Positions 22,444-33,289 of a stretch of 64,000 nucleotides of DNA are shown here, in pieces; position 1 is the first letter of the stretch, and each line of letters opens with the position of its first letter. The notes under the pieces are model-generated. The model saw nothing but the letters and a program-made list of their open reading frames with translations. It made no database searches and was not told the DNA's origin. This stretch comes from Larix kaempferi (Eukaryota; Streptophyta; Pinopsida; Pinales; Pinaceae), in the NCBI GenBank assembly GCA_027924585.1, contig BSBM01000994.1:9617001-9681000 (forward strand), given 5' to 3'. The translations under genes were made by a program, and so were the position numbers.

Positions 22444-23145
22444 TGTTAGAAAAATAGGATCGTAGAACAATAACATAAACCAAGATGCATAAATAAAAAA
22501 CATAAATACAGTACAAGAGAGACACCAATATACGTGGTTCATCCAATATGGGCTATGTCCATGGAGAATTGCCTATACTTTTATTATACCATCTAGCAAA
22601 ATGAAGGGATACAACTTGCAACACATCCACTACAACTTCCTCTTCACTCTCTCATAATGTCTCTCACATAATCAAAGAGATCCTTTTTTCACAATACTCT
22701 ACAACCACAATACATTTCTCTCATACATTAAGAGGGTTTCCTTCTAGGCTAAAATCCCTAACATAACTTCTACCGTCATATCTGATATCTAATGAACGGT
22801 TCAGATTGACTACGAAATTACAACATTTTACAAGGCAATAAAAGTTTCTTTTGGGGGCTTCGCCCTCTAACCCCCTTTCTCGAGGGTGTTGCCCTCGAAC
22901 CCCCGTCGGGGTTCCGTTGGCCCCTGGACCCCCAGCTGGGGGGGATGGGCCACCTTGGATCCCCGCGGGGGGGGGGGGGAAATCTCCCCCGCACCCCCCG
23001 TTGGGATGAGTGTACAGTCCACCTGCACACCATATAAAACTGGGGTACAATCATGAATGAACAACAAGATCTCTGAATTGAGAAGATTAGGCTCCACAAC
23101 CAATAGAAACATCCCATAAATACTTATACTCAATAGTATTCAACA
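22444..23145 (-). mobile_element. Nested Ty1/copia solo LTR
   Basis: On the reverse strand it begins TGTTGAATACTATTGAG and ends TTTTTCTAACA. The plus strand carries the ACGTGGTTCATCC and GGGCTATGTCCATGG block common in plant copia LTRs (about 22532-22566). No internal region is attached, hence a solo LTR. No matching 5-bp flanks were seen, so the edges may be off by a few bases. Confidence 0.6.
22862..22979. other. Chain of GC hairpins and a 13-G run in the solo LTR
   Basis: TCGAGGG (22880-22886) pairs with CCCTCGA (22892-22898). AACCCC (22898-22903) pairs with GGGGTT (22908-22913). CCCCCAGCTGGGGG lies near 22929-22943, and CCCCGC runs into thirteen Gs at 22967-22979. Several short stems in 120 bp stand out in an AT-rich window. 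The G run length could be affected by sequencing error. Confidence 0.7.
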
Positions 23146-23733
23146 CTTAGCCAATGTCGACAATGAACCAACATAAAGCATAATAAGCCACAATACACAT
23201 GCACATGTACAAGTGAAACCCAAGGTGGATACCTTAAGCTTTATTTACGAGAAGAATGTTCACAATGTACAACAAGGGAGTGCAACCACCTGTGTGCCAC
23301 TCTTTTTACAAAACTACAAGGAGTTTAAGGAAAAACAACCTCTTGCCAATGCCTAACAATATTGTACAAACCAACCCCTAAAACAATCATTGGCTTGCCT
23401 CTTGCATGTCTTATTCACCTCTTCCTTTTTCACTCCGCTAGTGCAAATTCACGATATTGTGCCAACCCCAATACTTCACAAAACTCGTAGAGCACTCTAT
23501 AGTTGAATACTTCTTGCTTGAATGAATGAATGCCTTAGCACAACAAGTGTCCTCCTATATATATATGAGTCTTTCCAAGCACAATATAAGACCCTTGCTC
23601 CTAAGGAGGACCCAAGTGCCCGCATCGCCAACTCAACTATGCCCACATGACTTGTCTACCAAATCCCATCTCTAATGGTGCCATGCCCACTGTACCATGC
23701 GATCACAAGCACATCTAACACATGTGTGCACAT

Positions 23734-24021
23734 CAGGGTAATTTTTAAGGATTCAAATACTATACCTAAGTATAGTATTATATGCGATTAGTTTTTATTG
23801 AAAAAATCACACATATAGATAGGTAGGTGAATGTTAAATAAGAAACATACAATTTACTACTAAAACTTATAAATTTTGGCGAATATTATAGTAAAATAAC
23901 ACATTTAATGTAAATATAGACGATTTTTTAGAGCAAAAAGGAATAAATAGCGAATTTATTTTTTGAAAAAAAGGCTAAAAAATAGCCAATTGGCTAAATT
24001 TAGCCCCTAAAAAATACCCTG
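23734..24021. mobile_element. hAT-like MITE, copy 2
   Basis: 288 bp, starting CAGGGTAATTTTTAAGG and ending CCCCTAAAAAATACCCTG, with inverted termini. It is flanked by GTGCACAT on both sides (23726-23733 and 24022-24029), an exact 8-bp target duplication as made by hAT transposases. It is AT-rich inside with no coding capacity, and shares termini and the GCTAAATTTAGCCCC-like end block with copy 1 at 17835-18125. Confidence 0.75.
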
Positions 24022-24410
24022 GTGCACATAAGGTGTGCCTGAACACATCTACACTTATCACAAGTGTGCTTGACAAGTGCACTCAAATGCACCCATTTGA
24101 AGGGCATTGGCAAGTGTACTCAAAGGTGCATGTAGCAAGTGTGTTGACAAGTGCGCCTGAAGTGCATCCAACAAGCTGCACCCAAGTGTGCCTAAGAAGT
24201 GGATCCGACAAGGTGCCTCCAAGTAGCCTTGTTGTCTTGTGCCCTAGTGTGCCAAGAAGGAGCACCCAACAAGTGCACGAAGCCAATATCCTTCCATGTG
24301 ATGTGTGTCCAAGAGCTCCTAGTTGACATGCCCAAAAAAGTGTGCCCAACTTAGTTCTTTTAGTCGATATGCCCCTAACCAAGTCTGCCCAAGTCATATA
24401 TAAGCTAGTT
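24022..24410. repeat. Degenerate AAGTGTGCC-type repeats within the LTR
   Basis: CAAGTG(T/C)(G/A)C(T/C)-type words recur at spacings of roughly 15-35 bp through this part of the LTR. The apparent open frames on both strands (24033-24397) come from this low-complexity pattern. Confidence 0.5.
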
Positions 24411-24924
24411 AGTTCTTCTTACCACTTTATCCATCATGCATAGTGCGTGCTTGCAGATGAGGTTACCCGTGACAACCTTCTTTGCCTCACCAAGTTCCCT
24501 CCCAAGCTTCTCTTGGTCTATCCAACAAATAAGATCTAGTAATACCAATATCTACGGTGCACATAGCCTTTGACAATAATGCCTAGCATATCCATGGTGT
24601 GCTTTGTCAACAAACCAAAACTTACTCATCTGGCTATCAAACATATGTCATTTATGTTCTTGCTAACCAACCACCACCAAATTGATTGCATGACAAAATT
24701 ACCCAAAACCTTTCAAAACTAAGGTCTTACAACTTACTTTTAATTCATTATAACCAAGTCATTTTAATTTATCATATATCTAAACGATACTTTTAATCCA
24801 TTACATATAGACAATTTTCCGGTTAGTTCTAATTTACTAAATAAATTAATATTTTAGTGTATATTAAATATAATAATAACAAGATAACTTCTACCATGTT
24901 TAATTTTCTTTGATATTTTCAAAC

Positions 24925-25060
24925 TATTAGCATTCCACATAAGCAAGTTAATTTTGCACGTGTCAATTCGTATGTTTATCAAATTAATATTGTATGGAAA
25001 GAGGTTTCAAAATCTGATGAATAGAATAGCAAAATTCCTTTGAATTGAAATTATAAGTTA
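24925..25060. repeat. Extra partial copy of the head of the tandem duplication
   Basis: This stretch (ACTATTAGCATTCCACATAAGC onward) repeats almost exactly at 25077 and again at 27749, so the first ~150 bp of the duplicated unit occur three times. Confidence 0.8.
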
Positions 25061-26040
25061 AAACTAAAACACATTGGAACTATTAGCATTCCATATAAGC
25101 AGGTTAATTTTGCACGTGTCAATTCGTATGTTTATCAAATTAATATTGTATGGAAAGAGTTTTCAAAAATTCGTATGTTAATGAAATTAATATTGTATGG
25201 AAAGAGGTTTCAAAATCTTATTAATAGAATAGCAAAATTCCTTTGAATTGAAATTATAAGTTAAAACTAAAAGACATTAGTTTAGGAAATATGAAATATG
25301 TTGGTTAGCTTTGACATTGTGTATATTCAATGGAATATGAAATATGTTGGTTAGTTTAATATTGTGTATATTCAATGGAATGTGATTTTTTTTTTCATGT
25401 TTTTTTGTTTTTTTTATTTATGGAATGTTTTAGAGTATGAAGGTTTTATAAATTTTTGGTGAATTTATAATTATATTGATAGCTGTTTAGATATTATCTG
25501 AAATTTTGGATTTTTTTGAATGGATCAACAAAATTAACGTGATGCTCAAATGTATTTTGACTAAGATTTAAATTCGTATCTTTGCTCAAATGCATCTTGA
25601 TTAAGATTTAAATAAGTTTCAGTTAAGTGGTGGTTAAGAAAAATGGTATGTTTATTAAATAGTATTAGTTTTATGTTTATATTAATTAGTTTAATGTTTA
25701 TGTTAGTTTAATGTGTTCACATGCCACTTGTACTAGTTTATGATAAATGAGTATAAAGATATTAAATTTTTTGAGGTGTAAAAAATTTAAGATTAAAAAA
25801 AATTACACCTTAAAAAATTGAATGTTTATGAATACTTTATAGATTCGGATTTGAGATAGATTTATACTAGTAAAATAACATAAAACTACATTATGTGAGA
25901 ACATCTGTAAAACACTTACTAAATAAGTTATGAGAATGACCATGGTAAAAATGATGAGAAGTGATTTATAGGGTAGGGATGGCGATATTATTGGGGAAGC
26001 TGGGAGCATCTTCTTATTTTAATCCTTATTTGTTCTTTTT

Positions 26041-26275
26041 TTTAGCAGTTGTTCATTGTGCTCTTTTTTTTTGTTCTTTGATCTTCTTGGTGAACTGGCT
26101 GGAGCAGCTTGTGCTATTTGGTCTTTGTTGACTAGGCTCACGGGTGTGGGTGTCTTTTCTCTAGTCTGGAGGGACGTTTTTTTGAGCTTCTTCCTCGTGC
26201 AGAGGATTGTAATTTGGTTTTATCTTTCATTTACTTGTCAATAAAATATAGCTATTTTTCTGATTAAAAAAAAAA
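26041..26275 (+). mobile_element. 5'-truncated LINE 3' end
   Basis: A T/G-rich 3' UTR-like stretch (TTGACTAGGCTCACGGGTG and similar) runs to AATAAAATATAGC and a run of ten As at 26266-26275, as in plant LINE tails. No ORF2 sequence is left. The copy in unit B (28700-28936) shows it was inserted before the duplication. Confidence 0.55.
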
Positions 26276-26349
26276 TCATTATAATGATGCAACCAGATTC
26301 ACTATTTCTTGATAACCTTTCTTTCGTTGCATTTATATCCGACTTCAAA

Positions 26350-26610
26350 TTTTCATGGAGGCTGTGCCATTGTGGCGCGCTTGCAAGTAGTTTGTAGAAG
26401 CATTTCGTTAGCCAGCAAAAGTCAAGGCCACTACAGTCGCTAGTTTACAGGCCAGCGAACACTTATTAACCGTGAGCGTCCTTTACTGCGGAAGCGGTCA
26501 GGTTTCAGTCTGGTTGCCAGCCATAAAAACAGAGGCGAGTCAGTCGCCCGCCATTTGAACAGTGTACCGTCGTCTGAACATCATGCAATCTCGGCCGCAA
26601 TCTTTGAGGT
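26350..26610 (+). promoter_or_regulatory. Promoter-like segment with a possible first exon
   Basis: GC content rises sharply. A TATA-like CCATAAAAAC lies at 26521-26530. An ATG at 26583-26585 opens MQSRPQSLR, which meets a possible splice donor, GAG|GTTTGT, at 26608/26609. No downstream exon is identified. In unit B the corresponding ATG is AGG (29232-29234). It could be the 5' end of a lost host gene or of an unknown element. Confidence 0.3.
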
Positions 26611-28699
26611 TTGTCATGCTTCTCTTTGATGGAAATTCTAGGTCATAGTTTCTTGTTTTACGCAAAATATTCTCACAAACTTTGATCTCTTCGCTATTTC
26701 TACTTATGGAAATTTTAGGTCATAGTTCATCCCTGCTTAAAGGGTTTTTAAGGTTTTTAAATCACCCCGAACCTTCAAAAATCTTGACATTCGCCGATTC
26801 AAGAGGAATTTAATTATTTTTAGTCAGCTCGATTAGGGATGAGAATAATTTTTTTATAATGTTTTGGATAATCTTTAAAAGCACATTTTTAGTGTCCTTC
26901 TCAAACAGGATAACCTGTAAAAATAAATTAAGAACAGATAAATCATTAAACACTAATGAAAATAAATTTGATAAAAATTGATTTTCATATAAATTTGATA
27001 AAAATGGATAAAAAAATATTTTCGAATTGTATAATAGTCATTGAGTAGATGGTATAAATTAAATAGGATAAAATTTTGGAAAAATCATAAATTTATTATT
27101 AAAATCACTTTTTATTTTATTTTATTTAGTTAATAATAAATTTTAACATAATTGATTTTTTATAAGCTAGTAGTCTAATTTGTATTAATATACGGGTAAA
27201 GAAATTATATCAAAATAGATTTGAATTTTCTTCAGATAGAGAAGAATGTATATTTATAAACAATATAATTTGACAAAATGATTACATATTATAAATTTAA
27301 CATGTTATTTACAGGGTAGTCAAGATAGATTTAATTTTTTAACATAATAAATATTTATAAACTATGTTGCACAAGTTTTCAGAACATGGGTACGAGCATC
27401 TCAGATAAGTATAGAAGTTTCCTCATAATTTGCAGGAAACCGTAGGTTGGGAACGACAATAATATCTATTAAAAAATATAAAAATAAAATAGTTAAAAAA
27501 ACATTAGCACAAACCAGATGACTTAGCTTATTGATTTATTCCTTATATTACAGGTAACTAGAACCTCTTAGCATATGGAAATGGCAATAAAATCAAGATT
27601 ACCATCCACCTCATTGATTATATAAGGGAGACTCTTTCTAAAGTGGAAACTTTTAAAAGTTAGAGTCCCTATATTTGTAGCTATATGTATAGAATAAATT
27701 TTCAGTTTTGTGTCAACTATGATTAAAACTAAAACTAAAACACATTGGAACTATTAGCATTCCATATAAGCAGGTTAATTTTGCACGTATCAATTTGTAT
27801 GTTTATCAAATTAATATTGTATGGAAAGAGTTTTCAAAAATTCGTATGTTAATGAAATTAATATTGTATGGAAAGAGGTTTCAAAATCTTATTAATAGAA
27901 TAGCAAAATTCCTTTGAATTGAAATTATAAGTTAAAACTAAAACACGTTAGTTTAGGAAATATGAAATATTTTGGTTAGCTTTGACATTGTGTATATTCA
28001 ATGGAATATGAAATATGTTGGTTAGCTTTAACATTGTGTATATTCAATGGAATGTGATTTTTTTTGTATGTTTTTTTATTTATGGAATGTTTTAGAGTAG
28101 GAAGGTTTTATAAATTTTTGGTGAATTTATAATTATATTGATAGGTGTTTAGATATTATCTGAAATTTTGGATTTTTTTGAATGGATCAACAAAATTAAC
28201 GTGATGCTCAAATGCATTTTGATTAAGATTTATATTAGTATCTTGTTATGCTCAAATGCATCTTGATTAAGATTTAAATAAGTTTAAGTTAAGTGGTGGT
28301 TAAGAAAAACGGTATGTTTATTAAATAGTATTAGTTTTATGTTTATATTAATTAGTTTAATGTTTATGTTAGTTTAATGTGTTCACATGCCACTTGTGCT
28401 AGTTTATGATAAATGAGTATAAAAATATGAAATTTTTTGAAGTGTAAAAAATTTAAGATTAAAAATAATTACACCTTAAAAAATTGAATGTTTATGAATA
28501 CTTTATAAATTCAAATTTGACATAGATTTATACCAGTAAAATAACATAAAACTACATTATGTGAGAACATCTGTAAAACACTTACTAAATAAGTTATGAG
28601 AATGACCATGGTAAAAATGATGAGAAGTGATTTATAGGGTAGGGATGGCGATATTATTGGGGAAGCTGGCAGCATCTTCTTATTTTAATCTTTATTTGT

Positions 28700-28936
28700 T
28701 CTTTTTTTTAGCAGTTGTTCATTGTGCTCTTGTGCTCTTTTGTTTTGTTATTTGATCTTCTTGGTGAACTGGCTGGGGCAGCTTGTGCTATTTGGTCTTT
28801 GTTGACTAGGCTCACCGGTGTGGGCGTCTTTTCTCTAGTCTGGAGGGACGTTTTTTTGAGCTTCTGATTGTAATTTGATTTTATCTTTCATTTACTTGTC
28901 AATAAAATATAGCTATTTTTCTGATTGAAAAAAAAA
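28700..28936 (+). mobile_element. LINE 3' end, duplicated copy
   Basis: Copy of 26041-26275 within unit B, with a tail of nine As ending at 28936 and a small deletion after GAGCTTCT. Confidence 0.5.
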
Positions 28937-29002
28937 TCATTATAATAATGCAACCAGATTCTTCTTGATAACCTTTTTTTCGTTGCATTTATATCCGACT
29001 TC

Positions 29003-29262
29003 AAATTTTCATGGAGGCTGTGCCATTGTGGCGCGCTTGCAAGTGGAAGCATTTCGTTAGCCAGCAAAAGTCGAGGCCACTACAGTCGCTAGTTTACAGG
29101 CCAGCGAACACTTATTAACCGTGAGCGTCCTTTACTGCGGAAGCGGTCAGGTTTCAGTCTGGTTGCCAGCCATAAAAACAGAGGCGAGTCAGTCGCCCGC
29201 CATTTGAACAGTGTACCGTCGTCTGAACATCAGGCAATCTCGGCAGCAATCTTTGAGGTTTG
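29003..29262 (+). promoter_or_regulatory. Duplicated copy of the promoter-like segment
   Basis: Nearly identical to 26350-26610, including CCATAAAAACAGAGGCG and the GAG|GTTTGT donor-like site, but the candidate start codon is AGG. If this was ever a first exon, this copy could not use that start. Confidence 0.25.
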
Positions 29263-30177
29263 TCATGCTTCTCTTTGATGGAAATTCTAGGTCATAGTTT
29301 CTTGTTTTACGCAAAATATTCTCAGAAACTTTGATCTCTTCGCTATTTCTACTTATGGAAATTTTAGGTGTCCTTCTCAAACAGGATAACCTGTAAAAAT
29401 AAATTAAGAACAGATAAATCATTAAACACTAATGAAAATAAATTTGATAAAAATGGATAAAAAAATATTTTCAAATTGTATAATAGTCATTGAGTAGATG
29501 GTATAAATTAAATAGGATAAAATTTTGGAAAAATCATAAATCTATTATTAAAATCACTTTTTTATTTTATTTTATTTAGTTAATAATAAATTTTAACATA
29601 ATTGATTTTTTATAAGTTAGTAGTCTAATTTGTATTAATATACGGGTAAAGAAATTATATCAAAATAGATTTGAATTTTCTTCCGATAGAGAAGAATGTA
29701 TATTTATAAACAATATAATTTGACAAAATGATTACATATTATAAATTTAACATGTTATTTACAGGGTAGTCAAGATAGATTTAATTTTTTAACATAATAA
29801 ATATTTATAAACTATGTTGCACAAGTTTTCAGAACATGGGTACGAGCATCTCAGATAAGTATAGAAGTTTCCTCATAATTTGCAGGAAACCGTAGGTTGG
29901 GAACGACAATAATATCTATTAAAAAATATAAAAATAAAATAGTTAAAAAAACATTAGCACAAACCAGATGACTTAGCTTATTGATTTATTCCTTATATTA
30001 CAGGTAACTAGAACCTCTTAGCATATGGAAATGGCAATAAAATCAAGATTACCATCCACCTCATTGATTATATAAGGGAGACTCTTTCTAAAGTGGAAAC
30101 TTTTAAAAGTTAGAGTCCCTATATTTGTAGCTATATGTATAGAATAAATTTTCAGTTTTGTGTCAACTATGATTAAA

Positions 30178-31620
30178 ATGTATTAGAATATTATATGTTT
30201 ACAAGACATTCTATGGTAGTGTATTTGCAAAGGTGTATAAATAAATTTAAATTATTATAAAATAAAAATTAAGATAATTTTTATTTAAAATTTTAAATGT
30301 AATATATGAATTTAGTTTTAAAGTAAGATTTAAAACTATTTTCAATTATTTAAAAGTTTATTTTTTTATTTATAAAGTAAATAGTAAAAAATATAAATTT
30401 TCTTTCTTTTATTTAATATATAAAATGTTAAAATAGATTTACATTTATTATTGAACCAATTCGACTAGACTTTTACTGCAACTTAGTTTTCTAGTGAAAA
30501 ATTCTGAGTCAACCATGTAAAAGTATGGTCATCGAAAGTGTAAGAAAATACCTATCAACAACTACCATAACTTCATGTTAAACTATTGTTAATATCTTGC
30601 CTTCCTCCTTTACCAGAATGCTACTCAAACTTCATTTGAAAATGTATTTTCAAAAAAGGGCTCACAAGCATAGACAACAAGACATGTTGATCCCTAAATT
30701 AATACATCAAACTCCATTTCAAAATGTGTTTTTTGCAAATGGCTCACGGTCATAGACAGCAGACATGCTAATCCTCGAATTAATTCATCAATTTCAAACG
30801 AGTAACGGGACAAAGTTTAATCTCAACCAGAACAGAGTATGAAGCCTCTTGTTGTCTTTTCACACTAATCGGGGTGTCATGGAATCTTGATAATAGTGCT
30901 AATGGCTAATAGATTGCATCCTCTTGATAACAGTGCACTTTGCAAACCTAATCTGATAACTGTTACACAAATTGTTTTAATTATGGTGTATGTTTTGAAA
31001 TCAGTAAAGAACTAATTATAAAACCAGTTAGATTTTAATTTTAGGGTTTTGAATCCATTCCAAATTTTCAAAAAATTTACCCTTAGAATTTTGAAATGTT
31101 CGAATTGCATCACCCAGACTTCTGCAAAAAGTTGCTTTATTTCTCTTCAGTTTCCATCAGATCTGTGTCAGAAAAACTGTTTTATTTCTTTCCAATTTCC
31201 AATATATTTCTGCCTCAAAACTGTTCCATTTTATGATGTTTTTGAAATGAAGGGTTGAAATCGCTAGATTCTGAAATTTTAAATCGATTCAAAACATTCG
31301 AAAACTTTAAATTTGTATTATCCATGATTAAGATTATAGTTTTAAAATATTTGAGTTGCAGTTCCTCAATTCCCAAAAATTTTAAAAAACAAAAACAAAA
31401 ATATAATGCTTGCTAATTATCCTACGGCCCCACAGCAGCACGTACATCTGAAATATTAGCAGGCTTTGAACACTCTCCCCTCCCTCTCCCATGAGCCTTT
31501 ATTAGGTTTTCACAGCTAGAAATCAAACACCAGATCTCGCCCCAGATCTCTATGGAATAAAAAAATTCAAAGGGGCAATGATTTGTGTGCAATTAATATT
31601 TCTAAAACGGCGATTGCTGC
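30178..31620. other. AT-rich intergenic stretch upstream of GASA
   Basis: No gene recognised. 30533-30655 is a copy of the dispersed repeat seen at 14213-14343, and a similar block (TCAAACTCCATTTCAAAATG) recurs at about 30708. An open frame at 31049-31258 (+) has no recognisable motif. Confidence 0.6.
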
Positions 31621-31625
31621 AACAT

Positions 31626-31631
31626 CACGTG
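31626..31631. promoter_or_regulatory. G-box (CACGTG)
   Basis: CACGTG followed by ACATG lies 269 bp upstream of the GASA start codon. G-boxes bind bZIP and bHLH factors in ABA, light and hormone responses, which suits a hormone-responsive GASA gene. The site is seen; its use is inferred. Confidence 0.4.
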
Positions 31632-31726
31632 ACATGTCGGGTACTTTGCACAGAGGACAGGCAGGGTGTGTAGCTTTTTTCCATATGCCTTGGGTTCAGA
31701 AATCACATGCATCCTCTGTGCTGGAT

Positions 31727-31738
31727 GCTCTGATACCA
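31727..31738 (-). other. Orphan LTR primer-binding site upstream of GASA
   Basis: The plus strand reads GCTCTGATACCA, exactly TGGTATCAGAGC in reverse, the initiator tRNA-Met primer site of plant LTR elements. The sequence after it (31739 on) could be the end of an LTR, but no partner LTR or coding region was found. It is about 155 bp before the GASA start codon. Confidence 0.45.
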
Positions 31739-31830
31739 ATGAATGAATAATGGCCTCGGTCCTGGATTCAACTGCCCCAACCGTCCCATACCCAGCCCTA
31801 TTAATGAAACATGCCCAACGAATTTTTTTC

Positions 31831-31837
31831 TATATAA
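31831..31837 (+). promoter_or_regulatory. TATA box of the GASA gene
   Basis: TATATAA lies 58 bp before the start codon, placing transcription start near 31862 and leaving a short 5' leader. Confidence 0.6.
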
Positions 31838-31894
31838 CATCCCCAATATCCCTTTTTTTAATATCTGAGTAGAAGCAGTGAAGTTAAGCGAGCA

Positions 31895-32591
31895 ATGGCG
31901 AGGGCAGGACTGATACTGTTGATGGCTCTGGTGGCGTTTTTTGCAATCTTGTCTTCGCAAGAAAAGGTGAGTAATGTGTCATTGAGCTACCATCTGATCA
32001 AAGGCATTAAAGCCCTGAGGTCTCGAAACCCTCTTCAATGCCTAATTGAAATTAATGAGAGAACAACATTACATCATTCATGGCAGTTTTATATCTAATA
32101 TGTTGTGCCTTCAGTTAATGGCCACAGGAGCTGAAGATCTGGTACGTCCAGAGTATCAAGTTGAGAAGGTACCAATATTGATTGTTTTAACTTTTCCATA
32201 TATACAATGATTTGTTTCTTTGATATTGTAAATTCCTGTTCCTTATATCTCTGTATTTCTGTTCTTTTTGTTACAGTCAACAAATGGACAAGGCAGCCTG
32301 CACTCATCTCGTAAGTTATAGACCTGGTGGAGTAATTGCTGCAAATTATTGGCATTGTGATTTTTTGTTTAAAATTCTGGGCTCAATGGATTTGAATGTA
32401 CTTTTGCAGAATGCCCAAATGCTTGTACAAGAAGATGTTCTCAGACACAGTATCGAAAGCCATGTATGTTCTACTGCCAGAAGTGCTGCAAGAAATGCCT
32501 GTGCGTTCCCCCTGGTTATTACGGAAACAAGCAGGTCTGTCCCTGTTATAATAACTGGAAGACAAAGCGAGGCGGCCCCAAATGCCCCTGA
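31895..32591 (+). CDS. GASA/snakin family cysteine-rich secreted peptide, four exons
   Basis: GASA (gibberellic acid-stimulated, snakin) peptides are small secreted proteins in growth, hormone response and defence. Exons: 31895-31966, 32115-32168, 32277-32310, 32410-32591, with GT...AG at all introns, giving 342 nt and 113 residues. Exon 1 is a signal peptide (MARAGLILLMALVAFFAILS). Exon 2 and exon 3 give a short variable linker. Exon 4 holds the whole C-terminal GASA domain of about 60 residues with all 12 conserved cysteines: CPNACTRRC, KPCMFYCQKCCKKCLCVPPG, YYGNKQVCPCYNNW and a terminal KCP. Length, intron phases and domain are normal, with no stop or frameshift. TATA box and G-box lie upstream. 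It is the only gene in the window that looks intact. Which GASA member it is cannot be told from the sequence alone. Confidence 0.95.
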
Positions 32592-32766
32592 TAGAATTCC
32601 CTGGAGCTCTCTGTTTCTATGTTTTAGTTTATATATTTCTATTTAGATCGTCGCTCAGTGTGCCAATCAGTTTATGGATTGCCTGCACTAGAAGCGCCAT
32701 GTGGAGCTATTTGAATTTCATCGGAATATAACTAGTATTCAGTTCGCGCGTTAGTACTATTTTGGA

Positions 32767-32966
32767 TAATATATTGGCTTTTCTCAGTAATCTAATCTTG
32801 CAGCCATGGTTATTTTGAGTAATATATTGGCTTTTCTCAGTAATCTAATCTTGCAGCCATGGTTATTTTGGGTAATATATTGGCTTTTCTCAGTAATCTA
32901 ATCTTGCAGCCATGGTTATTTTGGGTAATATATTGGCTTTTCTCAGTAATCTAATCTTGCAGCCAC
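32767..32966. repeat. 53-bp minisatellite, about four units
   Basis: Units start at 32767, 32820, 32873 and 32926 with TAATATATTGGCTTTTCTC and are nearly identical. The array begins about 175 bp after the GASA stop, so it may lie in the 3' UTR or just beyond. Confidence 0.92.
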
Positions 32967-33043
32967 GGTGAATTTGGGTTCTGAATGTTTATGAAGATAT
33001 TGCAGCCACGGTGAATTTGGGTTCTGAATGTTTATGAAGATAT
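32958..33043. repeat. 43-bp direct repeat, two units
   Basis: TGCAGCCACGGTGAATTTGG starts at 32958 and again at 33001. The units are identical and overlap the end of the 53-bp array. Confidence 0.92.
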
Positions 33044-33229
33044 CAATTTGGTGATGGACTTTTTGTTATTTTGAATTTAGTTATTAAAATAAATCTGCAC
33101 CGTTTTTTCTTTGCTTATTCCCACCAGTAAATTTTGATTTCATATCAAAGCTTCAAAGCTTTCTACTTACCCTTGAGGCCTTATAATTTCATAAATATGA
33201 AATAAAATGAGTTATCCAGCCGTTCTCCA

Positions 33230-33289
33230 ACTAAAACAGAGGATTTTATGAGGTTTGCCACTAAAACAGAGGATTTTCTGAGGTTTGCA
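33230..33289. repeat. 30-bp direct repeat, two units
   Basis: ACTAAAACAGAGGATTTT at 33230 recurs at 33260. A looser duplication around TACAAAGTACA.ATTTTG follows at about 33406 and 33458. Confidence 0.85.

Larger units (their letters stand above)
22113..24731 (-). repeat. LTR (upper copy), enlarged by insertions
   Basis: On the reverse strand it starts TGTAAGACCTTAG (24731) and ends CGTATGTGACA (22113), next to the primer site at 22099-22110. It is interrupted by a copia solo LTR (22444-23145) and a MITE (23734-24021). A small repeat of the end region (GCTAATACTAATTGTCACGTACC, ending about 22183) suggests a local duplication. Confidence 0.6.
25061..27731. repeat. Direct tandem duplication, unit A (2671 bp)
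   Basis: It opens AAACTAAAACACATTGG and ends with CAACTATGATTAAAAC. Unit B follows without a gap. It contains a LINE 3' end (26041-26275), a GC-richer promoter-like segment with a possible first exon (26350-26610) and a copy of the dispersed repeat (27228-27365). It also has about 173 bp (26714-26891) that unit B lacks. Confidence 0.9.
27732..30177. repeat. Direct tandem duplication, unit B (2446 bp)
   Basis: It matches unit A almost throughout with few substitutions. The main differences are a deletion of about 173 bp near 29367, small deletions near 28865 and 29045, and loss of the ATG at 29232. It ends at GATTAAAA (30177), after which the sequence is unique. An open frame at 29189-29422 (-) is incidental. 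Confidence 0.9.

Noticed and set aside
22967-22979. Thirteen-G run as a functional motif
   Set aside because: Homopolymers this long are often miscounted; kept only as part of the hairpin chain.
24033-24397. Overlapping ~100-residue open frames on both strands
   Set aside because: Produced by AAGTGTGCC-type low-complexity repeats in an LTR.
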